From: Flaccisagitta enflata | Taxonomy: Eukaryota; Chaetognatha; Sagittoidea; Aphragmophora | DNA length: 64,000 nucleotides | Reading direction: 5' to 3' | Assembly (NCBI GenBank): GCA_965153355.1 | Contig: OZ231127.1 | Span: 51,584,001-51,648,000, forward strand | Shown: positions 47,233-62,440 of the stretch, in pieces | Layout of the letters: each line of letters begins with the position of its first letter | Numbering within the stretch: position 1 is the stretch's first letter | Position numbers and translations under genes: made by a program | Notes under the pieces: model-generated | What the model was told of the DNA's origin: nothing | Database searches by the model: none | What the model saw: only the letters and a program-made list of their open reading frames with translations

Positions 47233-47802
47233 TTGCTCTCGATTGGGGGGTAGTGGCCACGGGGTTGAGCACTTAAGTGGCCACTTTCAAAAGTGGCCAC
47301 TCAATTAGGAAGTCTCATTGGTCACTTGACTTACCAACACACTCAAAGTGGCAGAGTAGCTCAACAACAGCCGTGGACCCTTGCCCATCAACAGCCGTGG
47401 CCCCTTGCCCATCAACAGTCCGTGGCCCCTAGCACGTGACCCCTTCTGTAATGGGGCCCGTGGCGAATAGGGTGGTCCCGAATTGGGTCAAATTTCATAT
47501 ATTGATATACTTGAGCCTTTTGCTCAAATGTCCAATAAAAGAAGGATTTCTCACAAGCTGGGGTGTGAAATCAAACAAGAAACCTTGTCGGCAAAACCAT
47601 AGGCTTGCTATGGGGATATTTTTATTGCCATAGGAAGCCTATAGTTTTGCCGCGATGGTTTAATCTTCAAATTCAGACCTCTACTTGTGGGAAAACCTTC
47701 TTATTTAATACATTTATGCAAAAAACTCGAGTATATCATTTTTTGAAATTTGACCCCATTTCGTGACCACCCTAGTGGCGAATGCCCCCCTACCGAGAGC
47801 AA
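47233..47802. mobile_element. Inverted-repeat element hosting a hAT-like foldback
   Basis: TTGCTCTCGATTGGGGGGTA is mirrored by TACCGAGAGCAA with CCCCCC inside. Internally there are CAACAGCCGTGG/CAACAGTCCGTGG repeats next to CCCTTGCCCAT at 47365-47425. Without the 307-bp nested element and one target copy the unit is about 255 bp. Confidence 0.55.
47468..47774. mobile_element. hAT-like foldback MITE with 8-bp target duplication
   Basis: The ends TAGGGTGGTC and GACCACCCTA continue into arms with GGGTCAAATTTCA/TGAAATTTGACCCC and GATATACT/AGTATATC. An exact GTGGCGAA lies on each side (47460-47467 and 47775-47782). An 8-bp duplication with TAGGG-type ends is the hAT signature. The centre has a second stem, GGCAAAACCATAGGCT against AGCCTATAGTTTTGCC. 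Confidence 0.85.
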
Positions 47803-48149
47803 GCATACCTGGAATAAACTGAGACTAATTCCAGCGTATAAGCTCAATTTGTTTAGAATTGACAAGCCTATAAAAAAGCTTTTACGAGAATTGCCGAAAA
47901 AAAATGCCGAAAAAATTGCCGAAACAATATTGAGTTGGCCCAAAACGGTTCTCAATAATATTGACAATATCTACCACGATTTCAAGGTTAGGCATTATAA
48001 TGTGGTACATTTTCAGGCATAATACCAGGAAACACTATGAAGGTAAACAATGATTTCCGTCCAATCCTATGATGGTGTACGGCCCAGTTGTGAGTTTAAC
48101 GACTTAAAACTGTTTCTGGATGCACTCTAGTTAGAATGTTCATTGGGTC
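47803..48149. other. Unassigned sequence
   Basis: A + strand open stretch (47750-48022) begins inside the preceding elements. It contains GAATTGCCG and AAAATTGCCG repeats and matches nothing known to me. Confidence 0.2.
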
Positions 48150-48396
48150 TTTTCTACTCGTAACAATCGTGTTTTAAACGGGCCACTCGGTCGCGCGGTT
48201 TGTTCGTTCGCTTGCACCACTCACTCCGCTCACTCACTCCGAGCGCTATGCTTTGCTCCGTTCACGGGCTTGCTTCCTCACTTCGCTTACTCCCTCATTG
48301 GATGGCTGAAATTCATGAATATGTGTTCACGCTGAAAACGTGTTTCACGGGAACAATCGCGTTTTTGGTCATCAGTAGAAACACAACCATTGTCCA
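48150..48396. mobile_element. Harbinger-like MITE, diverged copy
   Basis: It aligns with 48750-49004: ACAATCGTGTTTTAAACGGG, CCACTCGGTCGC, GCTTGCTTCCTCACTTCGCT, ATATGTGTTCACGCTGAAAA, CGCGTTTTTGGTCATCAGTA and GAAACACAACC. The ends are mutated, so no duplication is visible. Confidence 0.65.
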
Positions 48397-48749
48397 AATT
48401 CCGCCAGCGTAGATTCAATTTCAATGTCAGCCAAGAGGTATTCATACTTACTTATACTGATTCAAAATGATAGACTCGATGCCTTGATCTAGGTCTAGTT
48501 TGCCAAGCAGCAGTCAATTGGCTCATTTTAGGCGACTGACCGTCTCATCAGCCCTATACCTCGCTACATTGGAGTAAAGGTTTGCTTTAGTCTTTGCTTT
48601 AGTCCCGTTAAACATGCAGATTATTCGAGATCTCCGAGTGTTTGAACGAGTTGCGCATTTGAGAGGCGGATGCTTTTGGGGGGCTGGGCAATAAATGAGT
48701 GTAGGTGGAGTTCAACGAAGGGGCAAGACCAAATTACTATTCCGAGTTA
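48397..48749. other. Unassigned sequence
   Basis: Unique sequence. No gene or repeat recognised. Confidence 0.3.
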
Positions 48750-49004
48750 GGGGGCGTTTCTAGTCAGAGACAATCGCGTTTTCAACAGGCCACTCAGTCG
48801 CTCGCTACGTTCAATTGTTTGCTCGCACCGCTCACTCGCTCCGCAGCGCTCCGCTGTGCTTCGCTAGCTTGCTCCATTCACAAGCTCGCTCACTCACTTC
48901 GCTCACTCCCTCGTGGGACGTTGGAAATTCTCGAATATGTGTTTAAGCTGTAAACGCGTTCAATGGGAAGAAACGCGTTTTTGGTCATCACTAGAAACAC
49001 GCCC
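48750..49004. mobile_element. Harbinger-like MITE with TTA duplication
   Basis: GGGGGCGTTTCTAGT is mirrored by ACTAGAAACACGCCC with three mismatches. TTA is on both sides (48747-48749 and 49005-49007). 3-bp TTA/TWA duplications with G-rich ends are typical of PIF/Harbinger. The interior has a skewed GCTCGCTCACTCACTTCGCT tract and AACGCGTTTTTGGTCATCAC. Confidence 0.75.
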
Positions 49005-49145
49005 TTAGTATACATGGAGAGTGGAGAATAATGAATCGCCTGCGAGATAGACACGATTGAATGATAAAAGAATTGATGAAAGACGGAATGATGAATAAAG
49101 AGAGACAGAGAGAAAGAAAAAGAATAGCTAAAAAGAAAGTAAATT

Positions 49146-49480
49146 GAATGAATGAATGAATGAATGAATGAATGAATGAATGAATGAATGAATGAATTAA
49201 TGAATGAATGAATGAGTTAATGAATGAATGAATGAGTTAATGAATGAATGAATGAGTTAATGAATGAATGAATGATTGAATGAATGAATGAATGAATGAA
49301 TGAATTTGTTGAACTAATGAATAATGAACGAATGAATGAATGAACGAATGAATCAATCAAACAAACAATCAGTTGAACAATCAATGACACATCGTATCAA
49401 TCAATTCATGTATCAATCAATCAATCATTTAATCAACCAATCAATCAGTAAATCAGAGCAATGATTCAAATAAGATGAAG
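49146..49480. repeat. (GAAT)n passing into (AATC)n
   Basis: GAAT units with GAGTTAAT variants are followed from 49350 by AATCAATCAA, CAATCAGTTG and ATCAATCAATCA forms. It could include retroposon tails, but no body is recognised. Confidence 0.93.
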
Positions 49481-49826
49481 ACCCAGAAAACAAGGTCCAT
49501 CAAGAATGAAAAGCTACGCGGTCTGATTTTTGTACTTAGGATTTTTGACGGTCACTCCCTTTCCAGGAGATTGCCTGACATCCGCAAAAGACACACAAAC
49601 GACCAACAGTCAGGCAATAAGTAAAACTCTGAAGCTCATAAGTAAAGAAGAACGAAGAGAAAGGAAAAAGGACATCGGAGCAAAAAAAAAAAAAAAAGAA
49701 AAAGGACTCCCGTCCAGAGTAGAAAGACTTGAGTAAGACTTGAGTAAGAAAAACAGTCAATCAGATAATCAAGGGAAAGGCGAGAAGTGTTTTTTGCGGT
49801 ACTTGCGGTTTTCCCAAATGATACAA

Positions 49827-49827
<1 letters not shown>
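49481..49827. other. Unassigned sequence
   Basis: Contains an A15 run at 49682 and purine-rich flanks. No gene recognised. Confidence 0.3.
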
Positions 49828-50211
<384 letters not shown>

Positions 50212-50452
50212 CGATTACAACGTACATGTCTATCTTTTTTCGTTTATGTAGATCACCACCTCAGTAACAAGGCTCAAGCCGGCAGACGACATCGATTTTT
50301 CAAGTTTTGTAAACCCACGCGAATTTTGTATTTATATATGCTGTGGGATTTTATTTCAACTCTCTCATCAAAGAATCTCATTTAGAAAATTCTTTTTTTT
50401 TTTTGAAAAGTTTGGGATTTTAAAAAAGACGGGAGTCGGTCGATTCTTTTTT

Positions 50453-50640
50453 ATGTCGCGTGCACACGACTCTACCTTTGTCCGTTGGTTGGTCGGTCGA
50501 TTGGTCGGTCGGTCACATTTTACTTTTTTTGTTTTTTTATTTCTTTGACCTCACTGCTCCTGCCCAAATGGTCTAGTGACCTCAAATACGGCCCCTGCCC
50601 ACCAGCACGCGACTGGGGTAGCCGTGTATCCGGCCTTGTT
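50453..50640 (-). mobile_element. HINE-like lineage A, complete
   Basis: The hairpin ATGTCGCGTGCACACGACT is followed by CTACCTTTGTCC and GGTTGGTCGGTCGATTGGTC. ACTGCTCCTGCCCAAATGGT, CTAGTGACCTCAAATACGGC and ACCAGCACGCGACTGGGGTA come next. The cap is GCCGTGTATCCGGCCTTGTT. It is the best template for reading the split element at 16813-17553. Confidence 0.88.
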
Positions 50641-52203
50641 TTCATCATTTGCCGTTGCCATCATTAAACAAGCAAACGAATTTTTTTTACATACTTCTCT
50701 TCGCTTTTCTGGTCAATCAGTTTTTTTTGTCCATCTGACGTATGTATAATCGTGGCAGAGATACAGAAGGCTTTTGTCGATGTTTGACTCGAGCTAAGCT
50801 ATGAAAACTGCTTGTTGACTGCAAAATAGACAAAAAGGTATTGTGCTAAGCGTAGATCAAAGTGAAGACCAGACTTTGATTTAAACAAGGATTTAGTACT
50901 TGTTTCTAGATTAGCTTCTGATCATGTTCTGATCATATTCTGAGCGTTTTGACGGGAGAAGACATAAACATGCAGAACGATGAATGCTGCGTGGCAATTT
51001 GTTCCTCTTTTTTCGGTCTCTTAATCTTAAAAAAAAAACAAGAATTAAGCAGAAAATTCTCAAACAGGTTTTTTGATCCAGCGCAGGCTATTAGGAACTA
51101 CGCTATTGCATCGTTTTGTTTTAAAACTTTGGCTGTCTCGAATGAAAGCTAATGAGTCTTAATGATGATTTTGTTACAATGGTCATTTGCTGACCATTGC
51201 AACCGTTGGAGTTTTGTCTCCTTGCAGTTGTGAATCATCAAATGTTCAGATATTTTTAGAACGGATCAGTCGTTGAAGTAAGGAAATAAGAAGCCAAGTC
51301 AACGGGAAGTTTGAGACACTTATAAACATAATTTCCCGGGATATATTTCGATTTTTGAACGAAGTCTGGCTGCATTTGCGACCGAAACTTTGTTCCACTT
51401 TCTTTTTTCAACTCCGTGTGCCTATCAAACAAAATTCTGCATATAGTATTCAACAATGGCGACAGAATTACGCTGATATTCATGGATAATCATGGAAAAG
51501 TTTTAAACTAATTGTAGCTCAGTTGAACGTGGAATCATGAAATCATGGCCTGTATATGGGCGTGTATGGCTAAAAATCATATTGTAAATCATATTGTAAA
51601 TCATATTGAAATAATGATTAGCTTGCACGTGATACTTTAAGTTCCTCTGTTGGTTAATTGATGTCTGTCCGTATATCTGTCCACCCATCTTCAAGTATAT
51701 GACCAATAATTTGCATAACGGCCACTCACTGATCTAATACAGCTTCTTCAACATTGCCCTTACGCAGTGCCTGGCCATCCGCAAAATAAGGTTTCGAATG
51801 GTTTTTTTTAAGTAAATTTGGGAGTAAATGATTATGATAGTAAACATGATTTCAAACATCTTTAAAATAATCTGTTTCCTTTTCTGTTTTGCCGCGGTTG
51901 ATTTCCGACAACAAATCTTCGTCTCTTTGAGAGAAGCGTAACGGTCCTGATAGCAAAAGCAAATCATCAATTATTCAGAACATTTACGGACTGTTTTTCT
52001 TTCCTTTTATCGCCGCAATAAAAGTAAGACCTCCGTTGTTGAAACTTAAAACGTAGCAGTAGCCCTGAGGCCTGATGGTTTCAATGAGCCGTGTGTCTAG
52101 CTCGGTTTTACACCTGTGGCACGCGCGAGTTCTCTCTCGAGGCGCAGTAACACTTTCGTGGCGCGGCTTCACTGAGGGGAAGCTTTCGTAACGCTAAGTT
52201 TTT
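50641..52203. other. Low-repeat region
   Basis: The first of the long stretches nearly free of repeats. AATGGTCA and TGACCATT form a small stem at 51178-51199. It holds one protein-like minus-strand frame (51984-52172), listed separately. Otherwise nothing supported. Confidence 0.3.
51984..52172 (-). CDS. Candidate exon, unrecognised
   Basis: A 62-codon frame with a balanced composition, unlike the repeat-derived frames around it. It contains CHRCKTELD, then ETIRPQGYCYVLSFNNG and TFIAAIKGKK. It is locally GC-richer. No domain recognised; CxxC could be a partial metal site. No splice sites can be assigned with confidence, and it may be chance. Confidence 0.2.
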   Translation of the reverse strand: MKPRHESVTAPRERTRACHRCKTELDTRLIETIRPQGYCYVLSFNNGGLTFIAAIKGKKNSP

Positions 52204-52308
52204 ATATGCGCCAACGCTTATCGATGAGAGGCTGTGTATGTCGGTCGGTCGGTAACGCATTCCTTTGACGATTCACATGGCGCAAAAATTGGCCCACTTG
52301 GCCTTGTT
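52204..52308 (-). mobile_element. HINE-like lineage B, diverged
   Basis: ATATGCGCCAACGCTTATCG, then GTCGGTCGGTCGGTAACGCA and TTCCTTTGACGATTCACATG. GGCGCAAAAATTGGCCCACT ends in TGGCCTTGTT. The middle is close to 27353-27482, but the hairpin stem is different. Confidence 0.65.
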
Positions 52309-53177
52309 TTCCGATTGAGCACTTGACGCAAAGTACTCTGCCTGTGGCGTCGTTCCATGAAGGTAGTCAATCAAGAGGGCAACGAAAAAGCTCATGTTTT
52401 ACCGATCGGCAGCGTCGTTTGGGAAGGGACATCAGGGACGTCAGGGTCAGTGATGTTCAACACTGTTATTAGAAAGTGAAGAAAAGAAGAAAAAATGATA
52501 ATATGTGACAGTTTATTTTTCAAATATTGAAAATTGTAACCTTTGTCAAAGGCTTTGATCATTGGAAAACAAGTGTTTGTGGCAAAAAAAACTTTTTTTG
52601 TTTCTGTATACGTGTATGCAAATTGCGATTGGCTGGGATACGCATTTTCTTGAGAAACAGACTGGAATCTGATGTCCCTTTTAATTTTGGCGTCTGCCAC
52701 TGAATCGATTAGGTTACGTAAAGTGTTGCGGGTAGGGCTTCGCCTCCAGGAGTTGTGTTGTGCCTTTTGTCATGGCGCGAGAAACAGGATCAATTGACCC
52801 TAGGCAGTCGCATAACGCGTTAGCCGAGATAGACTGACGTTCATCGATCATTGTCAAACGCGTCTTATGCCTGCGGTGGAGAAGTTCTATTTTTACACCG
52901 ACGACGACCATCTATTTTCTGCGCGACGGCTTCTCATATGTACAGTTAACGGGCAAAACATAATAGGTATATATATCATACCGTTGACTTAGATACAACT
53001 TACTGTTTATAAACAAAATATTGTTTTCATCAATCTGATGTTGAAAAAACAGCCGGCTGTAATACTCCCATTTTGTAAGATTACAGCTGGCTGTAATTTA
53101 AACCAACTGTTGTTGCAAACAAGATTTTGTTTATCCTCAGTAATTTTGATCAAAGCTAATAGTGTGATATACATATA
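52309..53177 (-). other. Low-repeat region with weak coding candidates
   Basis: Two minus-strand frames (52392-52700, 102 codons; 52714-52911, 65 codons) have normal composition but no recognisable domains. CAGCCGGCTGTAAT and ATTACAGCTGGCTG (53050-53095) form an inverted pair. Confidence 0.2.
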
Positions 53178-53179
53178 TA

Positions 53180-53765
53180 ACTATGGCAAAGAAAAAAAGC
53201 GAACACTTTGTTTTGCCTGTTTCTGCTGAACTATGGGCCTGAACCATAGAAAATCCATGACCATTTTAAAGCTCTGCAAAAAATCTTCCAAATGCGACGT
53301 TGCTGGTCATTGTAGCTTTATTCGTTTAGAAATGGCAATGGTTTGAAGAAAAAAACCGCTGATTGAAAAAAGTGCTTATTTCAATTCTTTTTCAATGACG
53401 AATTTTAGTCTTTCTGTTTTTGTCAATTATGCAGCTCAGGATTATCGAAGCTACTAGTTATCCATGAGCAAATTAAAGAGCTTCAAATTTTCTTTAAAAT
53501 GGCGCCAAGAACGAATTAATAACTCAATGCGTTTAATTTCTATGTTAGAATAAAGATAACCCATGAAAATGGTGTAGTGAATTTCCAAATTCTTGACCAC
53601 CTGTCTTCATTCTAATGCCATTTCTAAACGGATAGAGCTACAACATCCAGCAAGGTCTCACTTGAAAGATCTATCGCAGATCTTCAAAATGGTCATGGAT
53701 TTTGCCCATTGCTTGGATGTGAAACATTGACAAACAAGTTGTTCGCTTTTTTATTTTGCCATAGT
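53180..53765. mobile_element. TA-flanked foldback MITE (ACTATGGC family, second copy)
   Basis: ACTATGGCAAAGAAAAAAAG is mirrored by CTTTTTTATTTTGCCATAGT. TA is on both sides (53178-53179 and 53766-53767). The arms pair at AGCGAAC/GTTCGCT, ATCCATGACCATTTTAAAG with its inverse near 53690, and TTTAGAAATGGCAATGG with its inverse near 53620. It shares ends with 44817-45758 but has a different interior. Confidence 0.88.
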
Positions 53766-53767
53766 TA

Positions 53768-55327
<1,560 letters not shown>

Positions 55328-55644
55328 AGGTCTCATACACAGCCTCCACACCTTGGCAGCTCCGCTACAACTTCATTCTAAATATTGAAGTAAAAAAAAG
55401 AAAAGAAAAGAAGCCTTAAAAAGATCAAGAGGAAAAACACACAAATAATTTTTGAGAGGATAAGAATAATAAAACGAATTTCGACTTGAAAAATAAAAGA
55501 AAGAGAAAATATTCAAAGAAGAGAAAATAAAATTTAAAAAAAGACGAAAAAAAGGAAAAAGTAAAACCCCAAAGAGGCAAATGAATGGGAATCGACGGAA
55601 TGAGGAGGAGAAGGCGCAATCGCGCAGATTTCAGGTAAACGAAA

Positions 55645-56130
55645 AATCAGGGTGGGTGGGGGCGGATGAGGGTGGGTTATGGTGGGTGAAGGTGGATGAG
55701 GGTGAAAGAGAGAGCGGTTGAAAGTGGGTGAGAGTAGGTGAGGATGAGTGAGACTGGGTGAGGATGGATGAGGGTAGATGAAAGTGGGAGAGGATGAGAG
55801 AAAGTGGTTGAGAGTGGGTGAGGGTGGACGACGGTGGGTGAGTGGTTGAGGGTGAGACAGGCTGAGGGTGAGATAGTGGGTAAGGGTGGGAGAGGGTAGG
55901 TGATAGTGAGTGAGGGTGAATGAGAGTGAGTGAGGATGAGAGAGAGTGGGTGAGGATGAGAGAGAGTGAGTGAGGATGAAAGAGAGTGAGTGAGGATGAA
56001 AGAGAGTGAGTGAGGATGAGGGAGAGTGGGTGTGGGTGGTTGAGGACGGGCCACAGTGTCTTGAGGGTAGATTGGGGTAGGGAAGGGTGGATGAGGATGG
56101 ACCAGAGTGGTTTGCGGGTAGGTGAGCGTA
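55645..56130. repeat. GGTGAG-based purine-rich minisatellite
   Basis: Degenerate hexamers GGGTGA/GAGTGA/GGATGA. A clear higher-order unit GTGAGTGAGGATGAAAGAGA recurs about every 24 bp between 55910 and 56030. The long Pro/His/Ser frames on the minus strand translate this array. Confidence 0.9.
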
Positions 56131-56376
56131 TGTGAGGATCTTAGGAAAGAGTAGGAAAGCCAGAGGTGAAGTAGGAAGAGGTGGAGAAGTAGAAGAAACA
56201 ACATTACACAGAAAAGGGTAAATACCGAATAGCAATTGAAATTTGCAAATGCCGACTCCAAAAGTCCTGTCCAAAAACTTCTATCTTTACTTTTTCATTC
56301 TTTTTTTGTTACCTCCTTTCAATTAAAATCTAATACAAAAGTTGATTTTCTCACAAGAAAACTTTTTCAATACCAA

Positions 56377-56381
<5 letters not shown>

Positions 56382-56466
<85 letters not shown>

Positions 56467-56535
56467 CTCCCGCTCTCTCTTTCTCTTTTTCGCTCTCCCG
56501 CTCTCTCTCCTTCTCTCCCGCTCTCTCTTGCTCGT
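56382..56535. repeat. (CT)n with CTCCCGCTCTCT shoulder
   Basis: Pure CT to 56462, then repeated CGCTCTCCCGCTCTCTCT units. Confidence 0.95.
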
Positions 56536-57725
56536 TCTACTTTACTTTCTCTTCTCGCCTATATTTTCAACTTCAAATGCCAAGTTCACGAGAAAAAGCG
56601 ATGTGTGGAGGGGAAAAAACTGATTTTTTTGAGGAGAATCTGTTTCAAAGAATGTTGGAAACTTCACCTGTCTATATGCAAGTTTATGTACAGGCGAGGA
56701 ACAGACACACCAAAGTATCCAAAGAAAAAAAATGGAAACATTTACTTTACATTCGATGAAAAAAAATATAAATCTAAGATATATTTAGGAAGTTCCACAT
56801 TTTTTTTTCTCATTCTCAAAGATGGTTGGAATGCCTTTCTGGTCTCAGCCATTTCCTGACAACACTGTGCCAAGTTGCCAACACTGACAACACTGACAAC
56901 ACTGACAACACCGTGCCAATGGATACTCCAATTTCATGTCTTGTTTGGTTTTTACACAAATTGAGGCAGTTTTTAGGCAGGGGATGTAGCTGTGGTGTAC
57001 CTAGCATTGTTTCTTATGACCGATAAACTCAGCTTTTTCTTAACAAGAGTGCACCATCTATTAGGACAGCAGTGGCAGAATAATAGGCTCTTAGGCCCCC
57101 TCATCTCAATGGCAATGTACAGTTGAGCACTACTAGAACGCAACCGCTAATCAGGCATGCCTTTCTAATAGACATGTCTATAAGGCACGGAACTTCATGT
57201 CCCATCAAAGATTTTGTAGTCATTTCTATATTGTCAATAAGGCCATAAGGCAGCTTCACCAAACGGCATCATTTTGTCCAGTCCCTTTACATGCGATCTA
57301 GCGAAGCTCATCTGAACGAACAAGTCTGGAAACTGATGAATTATCTTATAGACACCCAACAGTCCCAACTGACTCAAGTACAAGTGATATTCGTATCGTC
57401 ACGCGCAAATTAACAGATTTTTATTCGTGCCGAGTTGTAGATGATAAGACGATAACTGCTTAGGCATCACATGGACCAGGCTGATAATCAATAAGACATC
57501 TATTAGCAAAATCTATTACCCCAAATCCTCGACCTCGGCTTCCCTTTGAAAAAGACTTTATTAGCGCAATCTGTTAAAGCCAATTGGAGAAATGACAGGA
57601 ATGTTTTTTTTTTCAAGGACGAAGTTTATCATAAGTAGCTATTTCTTCGAGCACATAATTATCTAAAGATACGGGGTGAATAACAAATATAACAACTTCT
57701 TGTACATTCAAATAAGCATGTTGCC
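56536..57725. other. Low-repeat region
   Basis: Contains four TGACAACAC units of a 12-bp repeat at 56876-56912. Otherwise unique, with no recognisable gene. Confidence 0.3.
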
Positions 57726-58731
57726 CTAATTCGTGATAAGAATTGTGGTCCCTAGCCCAGCAACTGGACCGAAGATGAGGCTCATAGCTGTTAATGCACT
57801 GAAAACGAAAACTCGGACACTCGCGGTTGGGCGCAGGCACTCTTCACTGCTGTCTCACACAAGGTTTGAGACAAGAATGATATAACTATGCAGTTTTTTG
57901 CATTTTTGCATAGTTAATGAGCATACAAACCAAGATTCATCAAGTAGAAAATCTTTCCTGAGGCGCCTTTTGAAATAAATGAAAAATTCAATGTTTTTAG
58001 CTTTATTTTTTGTAAAAAAATTTTCAGGTCAGTTTAACCTTTTTTTTGACAGCATAATATTAATCCTGATAAATTTCTGATTCATTTGATAGGTCGCACT
58101 ATATGGTTTTCATAAGAAAAAAAAATTTCATTTTCAAAGCCACTGTTACAAAATTAGAACGGTGGCCTAGAATATGAAAAATGTATTTCTTATGAAATCC
58201 GTATATTGTGACCTATCAAATGAATCAGAATTTTATCAGGATTAACAATATGCTCTCAAAAAATAGGTTAAACTAACTTAAAGAAATTTTCATGAAAAAT
58301 AAAGCAAAAAATATTGAATTTTTCAGTTATTTCAAAAAGCGCCTCTGGAAAGATTTTCTACTTGATGGTTTTTGGTTTGTATGCCCATGACCTATGCAAA
58401 AATGCAAAAAACCGCATAGTTATGTCATTCTTGTCTCAAACTTTGTGTGAGACAGCAGTGCTTCGTTTACTATCTTGAACAGAATTGTATGGACGAAATG
58501 AGAATTCATTGATATTTCAAAACCATAAAACACTTTTAGTTTCATCAATGACAAGAATTTAACAGAAGAGTTGCAGTTTTTTTGAGCAACTACAATTAGA
58601 TTTAAATGAATAGTAGTAAACTGGATATATGTTTTTGAAAAAAAAAATCTGTACATACAGTTTAACAGTGGACTAAAGGACGTGCCACTGATGGAATTCC
58701 GCCTATTATCTTGGAAAAAAAAATTGTTCAT
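57726..58731 (-). pseudogene. Open frame interrupted by a CACTG foldback
   Basis: A minus-strand frame runs from 58731 into the foldback at 58460. If the 616-bp insertion and one CTT copy are ignored, the same frame continues from 57844 to a TAG at 57726-57728, about 128 codons in total. The distal part is hydrophobic (FVFSALTAMSLIFG). A second frame of the same strand (57613-57840) is also open, so neither is proven. No family recognised. Confidence 0.2.
57845..58460. mobile_element. CACTG foldback element with CTT duplication
   Basis: CACTGCTGTCTCACACAAGG is mirrored by CTTTGTGTGAGACAGCAGTG. The arms match for almost 300 bp (GATATAACTATGCAGTTTTT, GAAAATCTTTCCTGAGGCGC and GGTCGCACTATATGGTTTTC pair with inverted copies) around a centre near 58150. 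CTT lies on both sides (57842-57844 and 58461-58463). CACTG ends with a 3-bp duplication suggest the CACTA/EnSpm superfamily, though the family assignment is inference. Confidence 0.88.
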
Positions 58732-59081
58732 TACATTGAGCTGTATATCTCTTAAAAAACTAAAAGTATCTTTAAAAAATTGGTGAGATTAATGAAGCCC
58801 TTGGAATTTGCAAGCTATCTACGCAAACTGCATCTTACAATCTCAATGGGTTTAGAAGTTATCTCAATTTGAATGAAATTCTTCCTTCTGAATGTTTCAT
58901 AATTAAATTTTCTTGTTATACGATCTTTTCATTCAAACTGCCATAACTTGTTTGTTTCTTGATGAATTAACAAAAAATTGGTGACCAAAATGTAGAATTT
59001 TTCAAGACGTAACTATCTTTTCTATTTTTGCCGCAACAAGATTGAAACAGCCGTTAAAAAGTTATGGTTTGTTGAACATAA
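58732..59081. other. Unassigned AT-rich sequence
   Basis: No repeat or gene recognised. Confidence 0.3.
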
Positions 59082-59243
59082 AACAAGGCCGGATACACGG
59101 CCAATACCAGTCGCGGACGGGTGGGCAGGGGCGGAAATGCAAATTTTCACACTTTCTTACTCGATCACCACGGACCAACGGACGGACAGACCAACAAACC
59201 AATGGACGGACAAAGCCTCTTATAGAGTCGCTTGTCCGCGACT
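59082..59243 (+). mobile_element. HINE-like lineage A, GTCGCGGAC variant
   Basis: Cap AACAAGGCCGGATACACGGC, then CAGTCGCGGACGGGTGGGCA, ACGGACCAACGGACGGACAG, CCTCTTATAGAGTCGCTTGT and CCGCGACT before AAAAA. The subterminal AGTCGCGGAC pairs with GTCCGCGACT. Confidence 0.88.
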
Positions 59244-61339
<2,096 letters not shown>

Positions 61340-61419
61340 CTCTTCATTAGCCTTTTTTTCTTCTTTTTTTTTCTTTTTTGCTCGCACTGCTAATTCAATA
61401 AGAGCCGTTCTTCGTTTTG

Positions 61420-61616
<197 letters not shown>

Positions 61617-61795
61617 GCTCTTGAAGCTTCTGTAGGAAGGTTGATTCCCTTTTTTCGTCTTGCAAACGTATTTTTGATGAATTTACGCCGTTAAAGAACT
61701 CTTAGAATTTAGATCATGAATTGAATTCATTTCTATTCACCAATAAGAACGACGGTAAAAATACAAAACCGAAGTCGATAGTTTTTGTGAAATTG

Positions 61796-61799
<4 letters not shown>

Positions 61800-61853
<54 letters not shown>
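61800..61853. repeat. (GA)n microsatellite
   Basis: Pure GA tract of about 54 bp. Confidence 0.97.
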
Positions 61854-61858
<5 letters not shown>

Positions 61859-62040
61859 TTTGGTGCAAAAGTTCAACATGCGAGGCCGTGATTATTACGG
61901 AAAAAGTGTCAGCTGTTGTTCGAGTGGCTTTCAATGAATTTAACCATCGAAAACAGTAATAATATGTCGATTATCTTTGAATATCTGCAAACGATGATTG
62001 ATGTGTTTTTTATTTTTTTGGGGTTCTTTTTTTTTTTTTT

Positions 62041-62200
62041 AGATGCTTCCTCGCATCTTTCAAGAGGGTCTGTCCGACCGTCTGTCCGTCTGACTGTTAG
62101 GCCTCCTCCAAAAAAGTCATCTCCTGCTTTTTCGACTATGGCGAGATGCCACCCTATTTGAGAGGCTTCTTTTCTTCAAAAGAGTATGTCTGTCTACCAT
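62041..62200 (-). mobile_element. HINE-like lineage C, hairpin end
   Basis: T-run then AGATGCTTCCTCGCATCTTT, CAAGAGGGTCTGTCCGACCG and TCTGTCCGTCTGACTG. The cap is not found, so the right limit is uncertain. Confidence 0.6.
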
Positions 62201-62294
62201 TCAGCGCAGTTACGGAGTTTTGCAGTAACACATTCAGAACATAGTTACGCAGTTACGTTACAATGCACAGGAACAGCTAATTTCGAAAATCATT

Positions 62295-62440
62295 TCGCGT
62301 GAAATTCTTAATCTGTCTCTGAATGCAAAATTTTGCATTTCTAAGAACATGGCCCCTCTCTTATATGTCTTTAAAACAGGGCCATGTTTTTAGAAATGCA
62401 AATTTTTGCATTCAGAGACAGATTAAGAATTTCACGTGAG
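62295..62440. repeat. Near-perfect snap-back hairpin
   Basis: The left arm begins CGTGAAATTCTTAATCTGTC. It is mirrored by the right arm GACAGATTAAGAATTTCACG with CTGAATGCAAAA and GCATTTCTAAGAACATGGCC also paired. Arms are about 58-60 bp with few mismatches, and the loop is about 25 bp (62354-62380). Confidence 0.88.

Noticed and set aside
55534-56274. A 246-codon Pro/His/Ser-rich frame on the minus strand
   Set aside because: It overlaps the GGTGAG-type minisatellite, and an alternative frame (55677-56261) is equally long. Composition follows the repeat.
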